Source of the DNA: Ruminococcaceae bacterium UBA1417
GTDB taxonomy: Bacteria > Bacillota > Clostridia > Oscillospirales > Acutalibacteraceae
Reading direction: 5' to 3'
DNA: 5,347 nt
Assembly (NCBI GenBank): GCA_002305575.1
Contig: DBPP01000048.1
Span: forward strand, 4,370-9,716
Shown: positions 1 to 5,054 of the stretch, in pieces
Layout: the number at the start of each line of letters is the position of its first letter
How positions within the stretch are numbered: position 1 is the stretch's first letter
Notes under the pieces: model-generated
Databases searched by the model: none
Seen by the model: the letters and a program-made list of their open reading frames with translations, nothing else
Told to the model about the DNA's origin: nothing
Translations under genes and position numbers: made by a program

Positions 1-22
1 TCGATTCTCGTCCGGGTCACCA
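1..22 (+). tRNA. 3' end of a tRNA (partial, identity not determinable)
   Basis: The first 22 bases fit tRNA positions 55-76 without gaps. They read T-loop remainder TCGATTC (invariant T55, C56, G57, A58 and C61), the 3' strand of the T stem (CTCGT), the acceptor 3' strand CCGGGTC, discriminator A73 and an encoded CCA. The missing 5' acceptor strand should therefore read GACCCGG, and the T stem 5' strand ACGAG. A G1-C72 pair argues against initiator tRNA. The anticodon lies outside the window, so the amino acid cannot be assigned; Lys or Arg would fit such an acceptor stem, but this is only a guess. A hairpin follows three bases later, so this is probably the last gene of its transcript. Confidence 0.85.
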
Positions 23-25
23 CAC

Positions 26-60
26 AGCGGACGGGAAGCACTTCCCGTCCGCTTGCTGTT
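26..60 (+). terminator. Hairpin terminator downstream of the tRNA
   Basis: A perfect 12-13 bp inverted repeat (AGCGGACGGGAAG at 26-38 with CTTCCCGTCCGCT at 41-53) has a tight loop of about 4 nt (GCAC). It is followed by TGCTGTTTCTG, a weak and interrupted T tract. It begins only three bases after the tRNA CCA end. The stem is strong and the tail is poor, so termination or a 3' processing barrier is likely but efficiency is uncertain. Confidence 0.7.
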
Positions 61-98
61 TCTGGGCAAAAACGCAGGGCGCGGCGCGCGAACAGACC

Positions 99-146
99 GG
101 CGGGCAGGCGGCGGAATCTTCCGTTTGCCGCCCGCCGATCTGCTTT
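99..146 (+). promoter_or_regulatory. GC-rich leader hairpin plus T-run ahead of the VOC gene
   Basis: GGCGGGC (99-105) pairs with GCCCGCC (130-136). The stem continues through GGC (107-109) with GCC (127-129) and some weaker inner pairs, closing on a loop around AATCTT. A short T5 run follows at 142-146, and the AGGAGG ribosome binding site at 161. The shape resembles an intrinsic terminator or attenuator placed between any upstream promoter and the VOC start. I see no good sigma-A promoter in 54-170. A structural role only is claimed; no riboswitch class is recognised. Confidence 0.4.
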
Positions 147-173
147 TTCAGCCGCCCGGAAGGAGGAACCGGT

Positions 174-548
174 ATGCACAACAGGCTGTCCGGCGTCAAC
201 CTGGTCACAGCGGACCCGCAGCGGCTCGCGTATTTTTATCGCGACGTGTTGGGCGCGTCGATTGAGGAGGGCCGCGGCGGGCCGGATCGCATAGAGATCT
301 GGTTCGGCCCGCAAGGAGAGGGCACGGTCTGTATCGCGGCGAACCGCGACCCGGATTTTGTGCCGCGCGCGTATGCCGCGTGCCAGGGCCTTGAGCTGCG
401 CGTGGCGGATGTGGACGCGCTGTACGCGCAGGTCTGCGCGGCGGGCGTCCAACCGGCGGCCCCGCCGCAGAACCTGCCGTGGGGATACCGCTATTTTCAC
501 GTGGAGGACCCCGACGGCAACGGCGTCGATCTCGTACAGAAGCTGTGA
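174..548 (+). CDS. VOC-superfamily (glyoxalase/bleomycin-resistance-like) protein
   Basis: This 124-residue cytosolic protein has the two-half pattern of the vicinal oxygen chelate fold. The N-terminal half contains 'GVNLVTADPQRLAYFYRDVLG' features: a beta strand, then a helix with the F-Y-R-D-V-L-G signature around residues 21-27. The C-terminal half has the 'RVADVDALYAQV' helix (76-87) and the hallmark W-G-Y then D-P-D-G-N (112-116). The length matches single-domain VOC proteins, which act as dimers in metal-dependent dioxygenase, lyase or drug-binding roles. The position usually held by the last metal-ligand Glu appears to be Asp119, and the other ligand positions look non-polar or Asn, so the reaction cannot be predicted and catalysis may be absent. 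The start is well supported by AGGAGG at 161-166, seven bases upstream. It appears monocistronic and is closed by the terminator at 556-597. Confidence 0.88.
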   Translation: MHNRLSGVNLVTADPQRLAYFYRDVLGASIEEGRGGPDRIEIWFGPQGEGTVCIAANRDPDFVPRAYAACQGLELRVADVDALYAQVCAAGVQPAAPPQNLPWGYRYFHVEDPDGNGVDLVQKL

Positions 549-552
549 ATAC

Positions 553-597
553 AAAAGGCACGGAGATACACCCCGCAGGGCGCCTCCGTGCCTTTTT
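553..597. terminator. Bidirectional intrinsic terminator between convergent genes
   Basis: AGGCACGGAG (556-565) pairs perfectly with CTCCGTGCCT (584-593) around an 18-nt loop. On the plus strand a TTTTT run (593-597) follows, which ends the VOC transcript. On the minus strand the A-run at 553-556 gives TTTT followed by GTATTC, which suits the lipoprotein transcript arriving from 637. The dyad lies exactly between the two convergent stop codons. Confidence 0.88.
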
Positions 598-636
598 ATT
601 TCAAGGGGCCATAGATGCAAGGGAAAGATCCGCGCT

Positions 637-1497
637 TTATGCGGCGGCGTTGACCGAAACTGCCTCGCCGTTCGAGGTGATGGTGCCCGCTGTATCCGTA
701 AATTCATGCACATAAAGCGGCGTGCCATCGATGTCGAAAAACGCGTAGCGGATCGCGATGGGATCCGCGTCCACAACGGCGCGCAGCTCATCGAAATCTA
801 TGGTAAAGGCACTCATATTGTCCTCGCAAAATGCCGCGAGGTCCACGGCGGCATCGTCCACGGTGTAGCCGGGCTCCAGCCACTGTTCGTTAAATGTCAG
901 GTTATAAATCAGCGTGTTCCCCTCGCCGGTGGCTGTGCCGGTAAACTGGTCGAAGCCAAATTCGTCGACAAGGCGCTGCGCCACGGCGGGATCCGACACA
1001 CATTCGGCGATATCCGCGTAGTACTGTTTGGCCGGCGGATTCGCGTAATCGTAGGCCATCAGCTCCGTGCCGTCCGTGTTGCGGTAAATGAGCTGCACGG
1101 TGATGCCCTCAAGGTTCAGGCTTTCATCCAGGTCGGCGGCGATCTCTTCAAACTGCGAACGGCTGGGCTCGATCTCATCGATGAAGGTGTTGTACCAGGC
1201 ACGACGCTGGCACTCGTCGGTGAAGGTGATCGCGTCGGCGTAGGTGTAATCGTAAATCAGCACATTGTCCTCGGCGCGTGCTTCCACGTTGGAATACATG
1301 TCCGAAAGACCAGAGTCCGCGATGGCGGATTCCACTTCGGCGTCTACCTGCTCCTTGATTTCCGGGTCGGCGAAGCATTCCTCCAGCGTCTCATACTTCG
1401 GGCCGAGGATCGAAGTGATGATCGAACAGCCGGTCAGCACCAAGGTGAAGGCGAGCAGACACGCGGTGAGTGCGGCGAGGCGTTTGACGAATTTCAT
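637..1497 (-). CDS. Putative lipoprotein with a tandemly duplicated domain
   Basis: This is a 286-residue protein. The N-terminus MKFVKR is basic, a hydrophobic segment covers residues 7-21, and the lipobox L21-T-G-C24 predicts cleavage and lipidation at Cys24 by the Lgt/Lsp pathway, so it should be anchored on the outer face of the membrane. The mature part is acidic and contains two related units, about 35-152 and 159-267. C41/D44-P45 matches C166/D169-P170, LIYDYTY (80-86) matches LIYNLTF (196-202), and TDGTELMAYDY (141-151) matches IDGTPLYVHEF (256-266). The layout recalls small uncharacterised clostridial lipoproteins (DUF4854-like, from memory and unconfirmed). The start at 1497 is chosen over the longer open frame to 1725 because it gives a proper signal peptide and has AAAGGAGT at 1506-1513. 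A promoter sits about 115 bp upstream. No function is assigned. Confidence 0.85.
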   Translation of the reverse strand: MKFVKRLAALTACLLAFTLVLTGCSIITSILGPKYETLEECFADPEIKEQVDAEVESAIADSGLSDMYSNVEARAEDNVLIYDYTYADAITFTDECQRRAWYNTFIDEIEPSRSQFEEIAADLDESLNLEGITVQLIYRNTDGTELMAYDYANPPAKQYYADIAECVSDPAVAQRLVDEFGFDQFTGTATGEGNTLIYNLTFNEQWLEPGYTVDDAAVDLAAFCEDNMSAFTIDFDELRAVVDADPIAIRYAFFDIDGTPLYVHEFTDTAGTITSNGEAVSVNAAA

Positions 1498-1518
1498 AGT
1501 ACGATACTCCTTTTTTCC

Positions 1519-1558
1519 GGCCGGGTGTTGCACGGAAATATCCCGTTCACCGCCGGCC
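1519..1558 (-). promoter_or_regulatory. Leader hairpin just upstream of the lipoprotein RBS
   Basis: In the 5' leader of the minus-strand lipoprotein, GGCCGG (1519-1524) pairs with CCGGCC (1553-1558). GTG (1525-1527) pairs with CAC (1548-1550, approximate register) across a two-base bulge, and ACGG (1532-1535) pairs with CCGT (1543-1546) around a small loop. The structure ends five bases before the AAAGGAGT ribosome binding site in the transcript. There is no T-run, so it is not a terminator. It may stabilise the leader or influence initiation. It matches no riboswitch that I recognise. Confidence 0.3.
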
Positions 1559-1612
1559 ACTGCGGCGCAAACCCCTCTAAAGTGCGGCGCAGTTTGTAGT
1601 TTTGTTGATAAA

Positions 1613-1641
1613 ATCATACCATAATTCCCAATAAAAAGCAA
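1613..1641 (-). promoter_or_regulatory. Sigma-A-type promoter of the minus-strand lipoprotein
   Basis: Read on the minus strand, TTGCTT (1641-1636) is the -35 and TATGAT (1618-1613) the -10, with a 17-bp spacer. This is close to consensus and predicts a start near 1606, giving a leader of roughly 110 nt before the ATG at 1497. The surrounding sequence is AT-rich compared with the coding regions. Confidence 0.7.
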
Positions 1642-1736
1642 TATAGAGCGGAAGAAATTGTCGGCTATCTCAAAATTGTACGCCGCGCGGCACACAAGGA
1701 GCGGCCGTACACCGGCGCACACCATTTTATTTGAAT

Positions 1737-1771
1737 TTGCTCTTGCTTCCGGGTCGGCGATATGATAGAAT
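1737..1771 (+). promoter_or_regulatory. Promoter region of the plus-strand lipoprotein
   Basis: Two overlapping sigma-A-like arrangements are present: TTGCTC (1737-1742), 18 bp, TATGAT (1761-1766); and TTGCTT (1744-1749), 16 bp, TAGAAT (1766-1771). Either would give a leader of about 50-60 nt to the ATG at 1829. They cannot be separated by reading alone. This promoter is divergent from the one at 1613-1641. Confidence 0.6.
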
Positions 1772-1828
1772 CAATATGTATGCTTCGGATGGTTTGAAGC
1801 TGTGAACAAGAGAGGATGGATCACCCAA

Positions 1829-2374
1829 ATGAAACAGATCAAGAAGCTGACCGCGCTGGCTCTGGCGGTTCTGCTGTGCCTGTCTCTGGCGGCCTGCGCC
1901 GTGCAGCAGACCGCGACGGAAACGCTGGAAACTTCAAGCACAACCGAGGACGGCGAAGCCGTGACGGCGGATCAGGATCCGGCCGATTACGAGGCGGACA
2001 TCCAGGGCATGTGCGCGTATTTTGAAGACAGCAAGCTGGTCACCGGCGAAAAGGTGCAGATGTCCTATGACGTCATCGGCGCTGTGAACGGATACAAATA
2101 CACGTATACGTATAACGGGTCGAACGTGCAGCTCGAGCTGTACGAGTTCCCGACCGAGAACATCCCTGAGACGGCGCAAGCGGTCATCGATGCTGTGCGC
2201 GATACGGGCAGCTTCGAGATCCTCGACAGCACCGTTCCCGCGACGCTTTCACAGGACGGTCGCTTTATGATCATTTATACAGACGGCAAGGCGGATGGCG
2301 ACGACGTGAACAAAGCGCATAAAGCGCATGTTCTGGCGTGTTTTGAGTCGTTTTCCGAGGCGGCCGGTCAATAA
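1829..2374 (+). CDS. Putative lipoprotein, function unknown
   Basis: This 181-residue protein starts MKQIKK, followed by a hydrophobic core (residues 8-20) and a lipobox L20-A-A-C23, so it should be exported and lipid-anchored at Cys23. Residues 24-55 form a Thr/Glu/Asp/Ala-rich linker without predicted fold, and about 56-178 look globular. The globular part has a beta-rich stretch with alternating Tyr and Thr (89-106) and an amphipathic stretch (113-127). I do not recognise a family. It shows no clear relationship to the duplicated lipoprotein encoded divergently next door. An in-frame GTG at 1802 would add nine residues. ATG 1829 is preferred because it gives a normal signal peptide and has AGAGGA at 1811-1816, 12 bases upstream. 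The gene has its own promoter and a downstream hairpin, so it is probably monocistronic. Confidence 0.85.
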   Translation: MKQIKKLTALALAVLLCLSLAACAVQQTATETLETSSTTEDGEAVTADQDPADYEADIQGMCAYFEDSKLVTGEKVQMSYDVIGAVNGYKYTYTYNGSNVQLELYEFPTENIPETAQAVIDAVRDTGSFEILDSTVPATLSQDGRFMIIYTDGKADGDDVNKAHKAHVLACFESFSEAAGQ

Positions 2375-2382
2375 GATAGGAA

Positions 2383-2412
2383 GACGGGAGGGCGTTTTGC
2401 TCTCCCGTCCTT
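2383..2412 (+). terminator. Hairpin terminator after the second lipoprotein
   Basis: GACGGGAG (2383-2390) pairs with CTCCCGTC (2402-2409) around an 11-nt loop. The tail is CTTGATACTTTTC, an interrupted T tract, so termination may be partial. If it leaks, the LUD-MATE pair would be co-transcribed with the lipoprotein. I see no convincing separate promoter for the LUD gene between 2410 and 2445. Confidence 0.65.
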
Positions 2413-2459
2413 GATACTTTTCGGCGATTTTTGATATTCTGGTTGGGAGGAACGAGAAG

Positions 2460-3131
2460 ATGGACAGAAAGGACATGCCCCGCCGCCGGGAGGCGATGGA
2501 GCTGCGCATCCGGCGCACCATGGCGGCGCTGGAGAAAAACAACATGCACGCCTATTACGCCGAGACGAGCGCCGATGCCGTGCGTCTGGTGGAAGGGTTG
2601 CTTGCGCCGGGAGAGACGATTTCCTGCGGCGGCAGCGTCACGCTGGACGCTTCGGGCGTCAAGGCGCTGATGCGCAGCGGGCGGTACAATTTTCTCGACC
2701 GCGAGGCGGTGGAGACGGAAGCAGAGCGCCAGGCGATTTATCGCCGGACGTTTTCAGCCGACGCGTTTCTGACGAGCACCAATGCGGTTACCGAGCACGG
2801 CGAGCTTGTGAACGTGGACGGCAACGGCAACCGCGTGGCGGCCATGCTTTTCGGCCCGAAAAAGGTGATTGTGCTTGCCGGCTACAACAAGATTGTGCGC
2901 GACCTCACCGCAGCCGGACAGTATATCAAGGGCATTGCGACGCCCGCAAACGCGCTGCGGCTGCATATGGAGCCTCCGTGCGTCCATGGCGCGTGTCCGG
3001 GTACGGATGGCGAGCTGTGCAGCGGATGCAGCGCGCAGGACCGCCTCTGCGCCCAGTATACCATTATGGCACGCCAGCGCAACAGGGACCGCGTGCACGT
3101 GATTTTAATCGGAGAGGAGATCGGATATTGA
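2460..3131 (+). CDS. LUD-domain (DUF162, LutC/YkgG-like) protein
   Basis: This 223-residue cytosolic protein belongs to the LUD family, named for lactate utilisation proteins LutB and LutC. Family features seen are an N-terminal helical region, the C-G-G-S strand turn (56-59), the central T-S-T-N-A-V-T-E-H-G segment (105-114) followed by N-V-D-G-N-G-N-R (118-125), and G-P-K-K-V-I-V-L-A-G (132-141). A C-terminal Cys cluster (C174, C179, C187, C190, C197) suggests a bound metal or Fe-S centre. Stand-alone LUD proteins like this, without LutA or LutB partners nearby, have no firmly known reaction, so lactate oxidation is not claimed. The ATG at 2460 has GGGAGG at 2445-2450, nine bases upstream. 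The gene ends 4 bp before the MATE transporter, indicating an operon. The spacing of its Cys cluster looks expanded compared with the form I remember. Confidence 0.88.
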   Translation: MDRKDMPRRREAMELRIRRTMAALEKNNMHAYYAETSADAVRLVEGLLAPGETISCGGSVTLDASGVKALMRSGRYNFLDREAVETEAERQAIYRRTFSADAFLTSTNAVTEHGELVNVDGNGNRVAAMLFGPKKVIVLAGYNKIVRDLTAAGQYIKGIATPANALRLHMEPPCVHGACPGTDGELCSGCSAQDRLCAQYTIMARQRNRDRVHVILIGEEIGY

Positions 3132-3135
3132 CGCC

Positions 3136-4563
3136 ATGAAAAGAAAAATTCAGATTATGCTGCTCCGGCTGCAATTTCGCCTGCGGCACCGCAAGCGCTC
3201 GCGCGGCGGGTATGAAATCGATATGTGTAACGGGCCGCTGTTCAGCAAGATCCTGCGCTTTGCAATCCCGCTGATGCTTTCGGGTATGCTGCAACTGTTT
3301 TTTAATGCGGCGGACATCATCGTGGTCGGACAGTTTGTCGGCCACACGGCGCTGGCGGCTGTGGGTTCCACCGGCGCGCTCATCAATCTGCTGATCAATG
3401 TGTTTATCGGCCTTTCCGTCGGCACGAATGTGCTCGTCGCGCGGTATTACGGCGCGCGGGACGGCCGGCAGCTGCATGAGACGGTACATACCTCCGTGCT
3501 TACGAGCCTTGTCAGCGGCACGCTGCTGATTGTAATCGGCCTGATTCTCGCCGAGCCGCTGCTTACCCTGATGGGCACGCCGGAGGATGTGCTCGGCCAG
3601 GCGGCGCTCTATATGCGCATCTATTTTGTCGGCATGCCGGCCATGATGCTCTACAATTTCGGTGCGGCCATTCTGCGCGCGGTGGGCGACACGAAGCGCC
3701 CGCTGTATTTCCTGTTGATTTCCGGCGTCGTCAATGTCATTTTGAATCTGGTCCTTGTCCTCGTGTTCCACCTCGGCGTCGCCGGCGTTTCAATCGCGAC
3801 GGTCGTCTCGCAGGTGATTTCCGCAGGGCTTGTCGCGCGCTGCCTGATCAAGACGGACGCACCGTACCGTCTGGAGCTCAAGCAACTGCGCATCCATAAG
3901 AGCAAGCTGCTCGAAATCGTCAAGATCGGTCTGCCCGCCGGTATGCAGGGCGCGGTGTTCTCGATTTCGAACGTGCTCATTCAGTCTTCGATCAACTCGT
4001 TCGGCTCCACCGTGATGGCTGGCAGCACGGCGGCTTCGAATATCGAAAACTTCGTCTACACGGCGATGAATTCCATGCACCAGACGGCGCTCTCCTTTAC
4101 GGGGCAGAACGTCGGCGGCGGCCAATACAACCGCATTGGCAAAATCATGCGCATCTGTGTGCTGGACGTGACGATCATCGGCGTCGTGCTCGGCGGCGGC
4201 GCCTACCTCTGCGGTACAACGCTGCTTTCTATTTATACGTCTGATCCCGCCGTCGTACAGTACGGCCTGGAGCGTATGCTGTTCGTCTGTCTGCCGTACT
4301 TCCTGTGCGGCATTATGGACACGCTGGTGGGCTCTCTGCGCGGCATGGGGTATTCGATCATGCCGATGATCGTGTCGCTCACAGGCGCGTGCGCGTTCCG
4401 TATCGTGTGGATCATGACGCTGTTCCAGATGGAGCATACGCTGTCGATGCTGTTCCTCTCGTATCCGGTTTCGTGGTTCATCACGGCGCTGGCGCATTTC
4501 ATCTGCTATTTGATCGTGCACCACCGGTTTATGAAGAGGCATGCGCCCCAGCCGCAAACGTGA
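3136..4563 (+). CDS. MATE-family multidrug/metabolite efflux transporter
   Basis: This 475-residue integral membrane protein fits the 12-helix MATE fold, with two homologous six-helix halves (about 37-240 and 260-460). It exports organic cations or metabolites in exchange for Na+ or H+. Diagnostic segments are P-L-M-L-S-G near 45-50 with N-A-A-D-I-I-V-V-G (57-65), R-A-V-G-D-T-K-R-P (181-189) at the end of the first half, and T-G-Q-N-V-G (322-327) with G-S-L-R-G-M-G (399-405) in the second half. The substrate cannot be inferred. The N-terminus has about 27 unusually basic residues (K2 to R24) ahead of the common Y-E-I-D-M-C-N-G-P start region. The ATG at 3136 is 4 bp after the LUD stop. The nearest good ribosome binding site, GGAGAGGAG (3111-3119), is 16 bases away, so translational coupling or a different start (an ATT at 3127 is in frame) should be considered. 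Confidence 0.93.
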   Translation: MKRKIQIMLLRLQFRLRHRKRSRGGYEIDMCNGPLFSKILRFAIPLMLSGMLQLFFNAADIIVVGQFVGHTALAAVGSTGALINLLINVFIGLSVGTNVLVARYYGARDGRQLHETVHTSVLTSLVSGTLLIVIGLILAEPLLTLMGTPEDVLGQAALYMRIYFVGMPAMMLYNFGAAILRAVGDTKRPLYFLLISGVVNVILNLVLVLVFHLGVAGVSIATVVSQVISAGLVARCLIKTDAPYRLELKQLRIHKSKLLEIVKIGLPAGMQGAVFSISNVLIQSSINSFGSTVMAGSTAASNIENFVYTAMNSMHQTALSFTGQNVGGGQYNRIGKIMRICVLDVTIIGVVLGGGAYLCGTTLLSIYTSDPAVVQYGLERMLFVCLPYFLCGIMDTLVGSLRGMGYSIMPMIVSLTGACAFRIVWIMTLFQMEHTLSMLFLSYPVSWFITALAHFICYLIVHHRFMKRHAPQPQT

Positions 4564-4620
4564 CGCGCGCACATGAAAGGCCACACATTACATATATATA
4601 GTGTAAAGAGACAGCCAACA

Positions 4621-4657
4621 GAAAGGCATCCCGACCCTGCGCCGGGATGCCTTTCTT
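4621..4657. terminator. Bidirectional intrinsic terminator
   Basis: A perfect 13-bp stem (GAAAGGCATCCCG at 4621-4633 with CGGGATGCCTTTC at 4643-4655) closes a 9-nt loop. The plus-strand tail is TTTCTT and the minus-strand tail is CTTTCTGTT. It ends the LUD-MATE transcript from the left and the small membrane-protein transcript from the right. Confidence 0.88.
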
Positions 4658-4675
4658 GCGCACAGGCGCGGAAAA

Positions 4676-4792
4676 TCAGAGCGGCGCGCAAAGCAGCATG
4701 GTCAGCACGAGCGCGTTGACCAGTCCCACAACCAGAATGCGCCAGAGATACAAAAGCGTGCGGCGGAGCGGTTCACCGAAAAAAGCGCGCAT
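4676..4792 (-). CDS. Small single-helix membrane protein (38 aa)
   Basis: This short open frame begins MRAFFGEPLRR and continues into a hydrophobic stretch from about residue 13 to 36 (L-L-Y-L-W-R-I-L-V-V-G-L-V-N then A-L-V-L-T-M-L-L), ending C-A-P-L. The basic N-terminus and single helix predict a small inner-membrane protein with the N-terminus in the cytoplasm. The start is supported by AAAGGGGA in the transcript (roughly 4800-4807 on the plus strand), about 8 bases before ATG 4792. A longer reading from TTG 4882 is rejected because its extra residues come from the A/T-rich promoter region. It is transcribed away from the rRNA operon and its stop lies about 20 bp from the shared terminator. 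No family is recognised. Being short, it could be a chance frame, but the RBS, membrane profile and terminator together argue for a real gene. Confidence 0.6.
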   Translation of the reverse strand: MRAFFGEPLRRTLLYLWRILVVGLVNALVLTMLLCAPL

Positions 4793-5019
4793 AGGAGCTT
4801 CCCCTTTCGAATTCCGTTTTGGATTTACACAAATTTTTTTCTGGACTTTTTTTAAAAAAACTTTTAAAATAGAATGTGTCAAAGCAATATACGCGCATGC
4901 AAACCAAAAAATGACTCGTGGCCCGTATACTGTATATTGCTATGATCTTTGATTTGATTCGTATATCTAGTGGTCGAAAAGAAAATCGAAAAAAATCGAA
5001 AAAAACTTTCAAAAAAGTG
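4793..5019. promoter_or_regulatory. AT-rich intergenic region upstream of the rRNA operon
   Basis: This region is much richer in A and T than the flanking genes. It holds T7 (4834-4840), a T7A7 perfect palindrome (4847-4860) and a minus-strand TTGACA (4882-4877). Toward the rRNA promoter it holds a series of A-tracts at 4977-4980, 4982-4985, 4989-4995, 4999-5005 and 5011-5016. The last three start 10 and 12 bp apart, near one helical turn, so the DNA is expected to bend. A-rich sequence just upstream of a -35 is typical of an UP element that contacts the RNA polymerase alpha C-terminal domain. The minus-strand TTGACA could be the -35 of the small membrane-protein gene, but no good -10 lies at the right distance. 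I see no protein gene here. Confidence 0.6.
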
Positions 5020-5048
5020 TTGACAAAACGGTTGCCACGTGGTATTAT
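5020..5048 (+). promoter_or_regulatory. rRNA operon promoter (TTGACA-17-TATTAT, extended -10)
   Basis: A perfect -35 TTGACA (5020-5025) is separated by 17 bp from TATTAT (5043-5048). TG at 5040-5041 supplies an extended -10. The expected start is around A5054 or G5055; a G would fit the GTP-sensing initiation known for Bacillus rrn promoters. The palindrome CCACGTGG (5035-5042) fills the promoter-proximal end of the spacer. It lies about 245 bp before the 16S start, with A-tracts directly upstream. Confidence 0.88.
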
Positions 5049-5054
5049 AGTCAA

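Noticed and set aside
358..1599. Long plus-strand open frame (413 codons)
   Set aside because: It lies antisense to the minus-strand lipoprotein and overlaps the VOC gene out of frame. It is Arg- and Cys-rich, lacks an RBS, and runs through a terminator.
1690..1722. Repeated GCACAC motifs 27 bp apart between the lipoprotein promoters
   Set aside because: The match is only six bases with no dyad symmetry, which is too weak to call an operator.
1498..1725. Upstream extension of the minus-strand lipoprotein
   Set aside because: It would include the promoter and leader, and it buries the signal peptide and lipobox 76 residues into the protein.
1802..1828. GTG start for the second lipoprotein
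   Set aside because: It has no good RBS and adds a Trp-containing segment before an otherwise normal signal peptide at ATG 1829.
3064..3771. Minus-strand open frame of 235 codons opposite LUD/MATE
   Set aside because: It is the reverse complement of coding sequence in GC-rich DNA, very rich in Arg, His and Gln, with no RBS and no recognisable domain.
3790..4584. Minus-strand open frame of 264 codons opposite MATE
   Set aside because: It has the same His/Arg-rich antisense composition, and the plus strand clearly encodes conserved MATE motifs.
4834..4860. T7 and T7A7 tracts as a terminator
   Set aside because: They lack a GC-rich stem. The T7A7 palindrome is better read as AT-rich promoter-region DNA.
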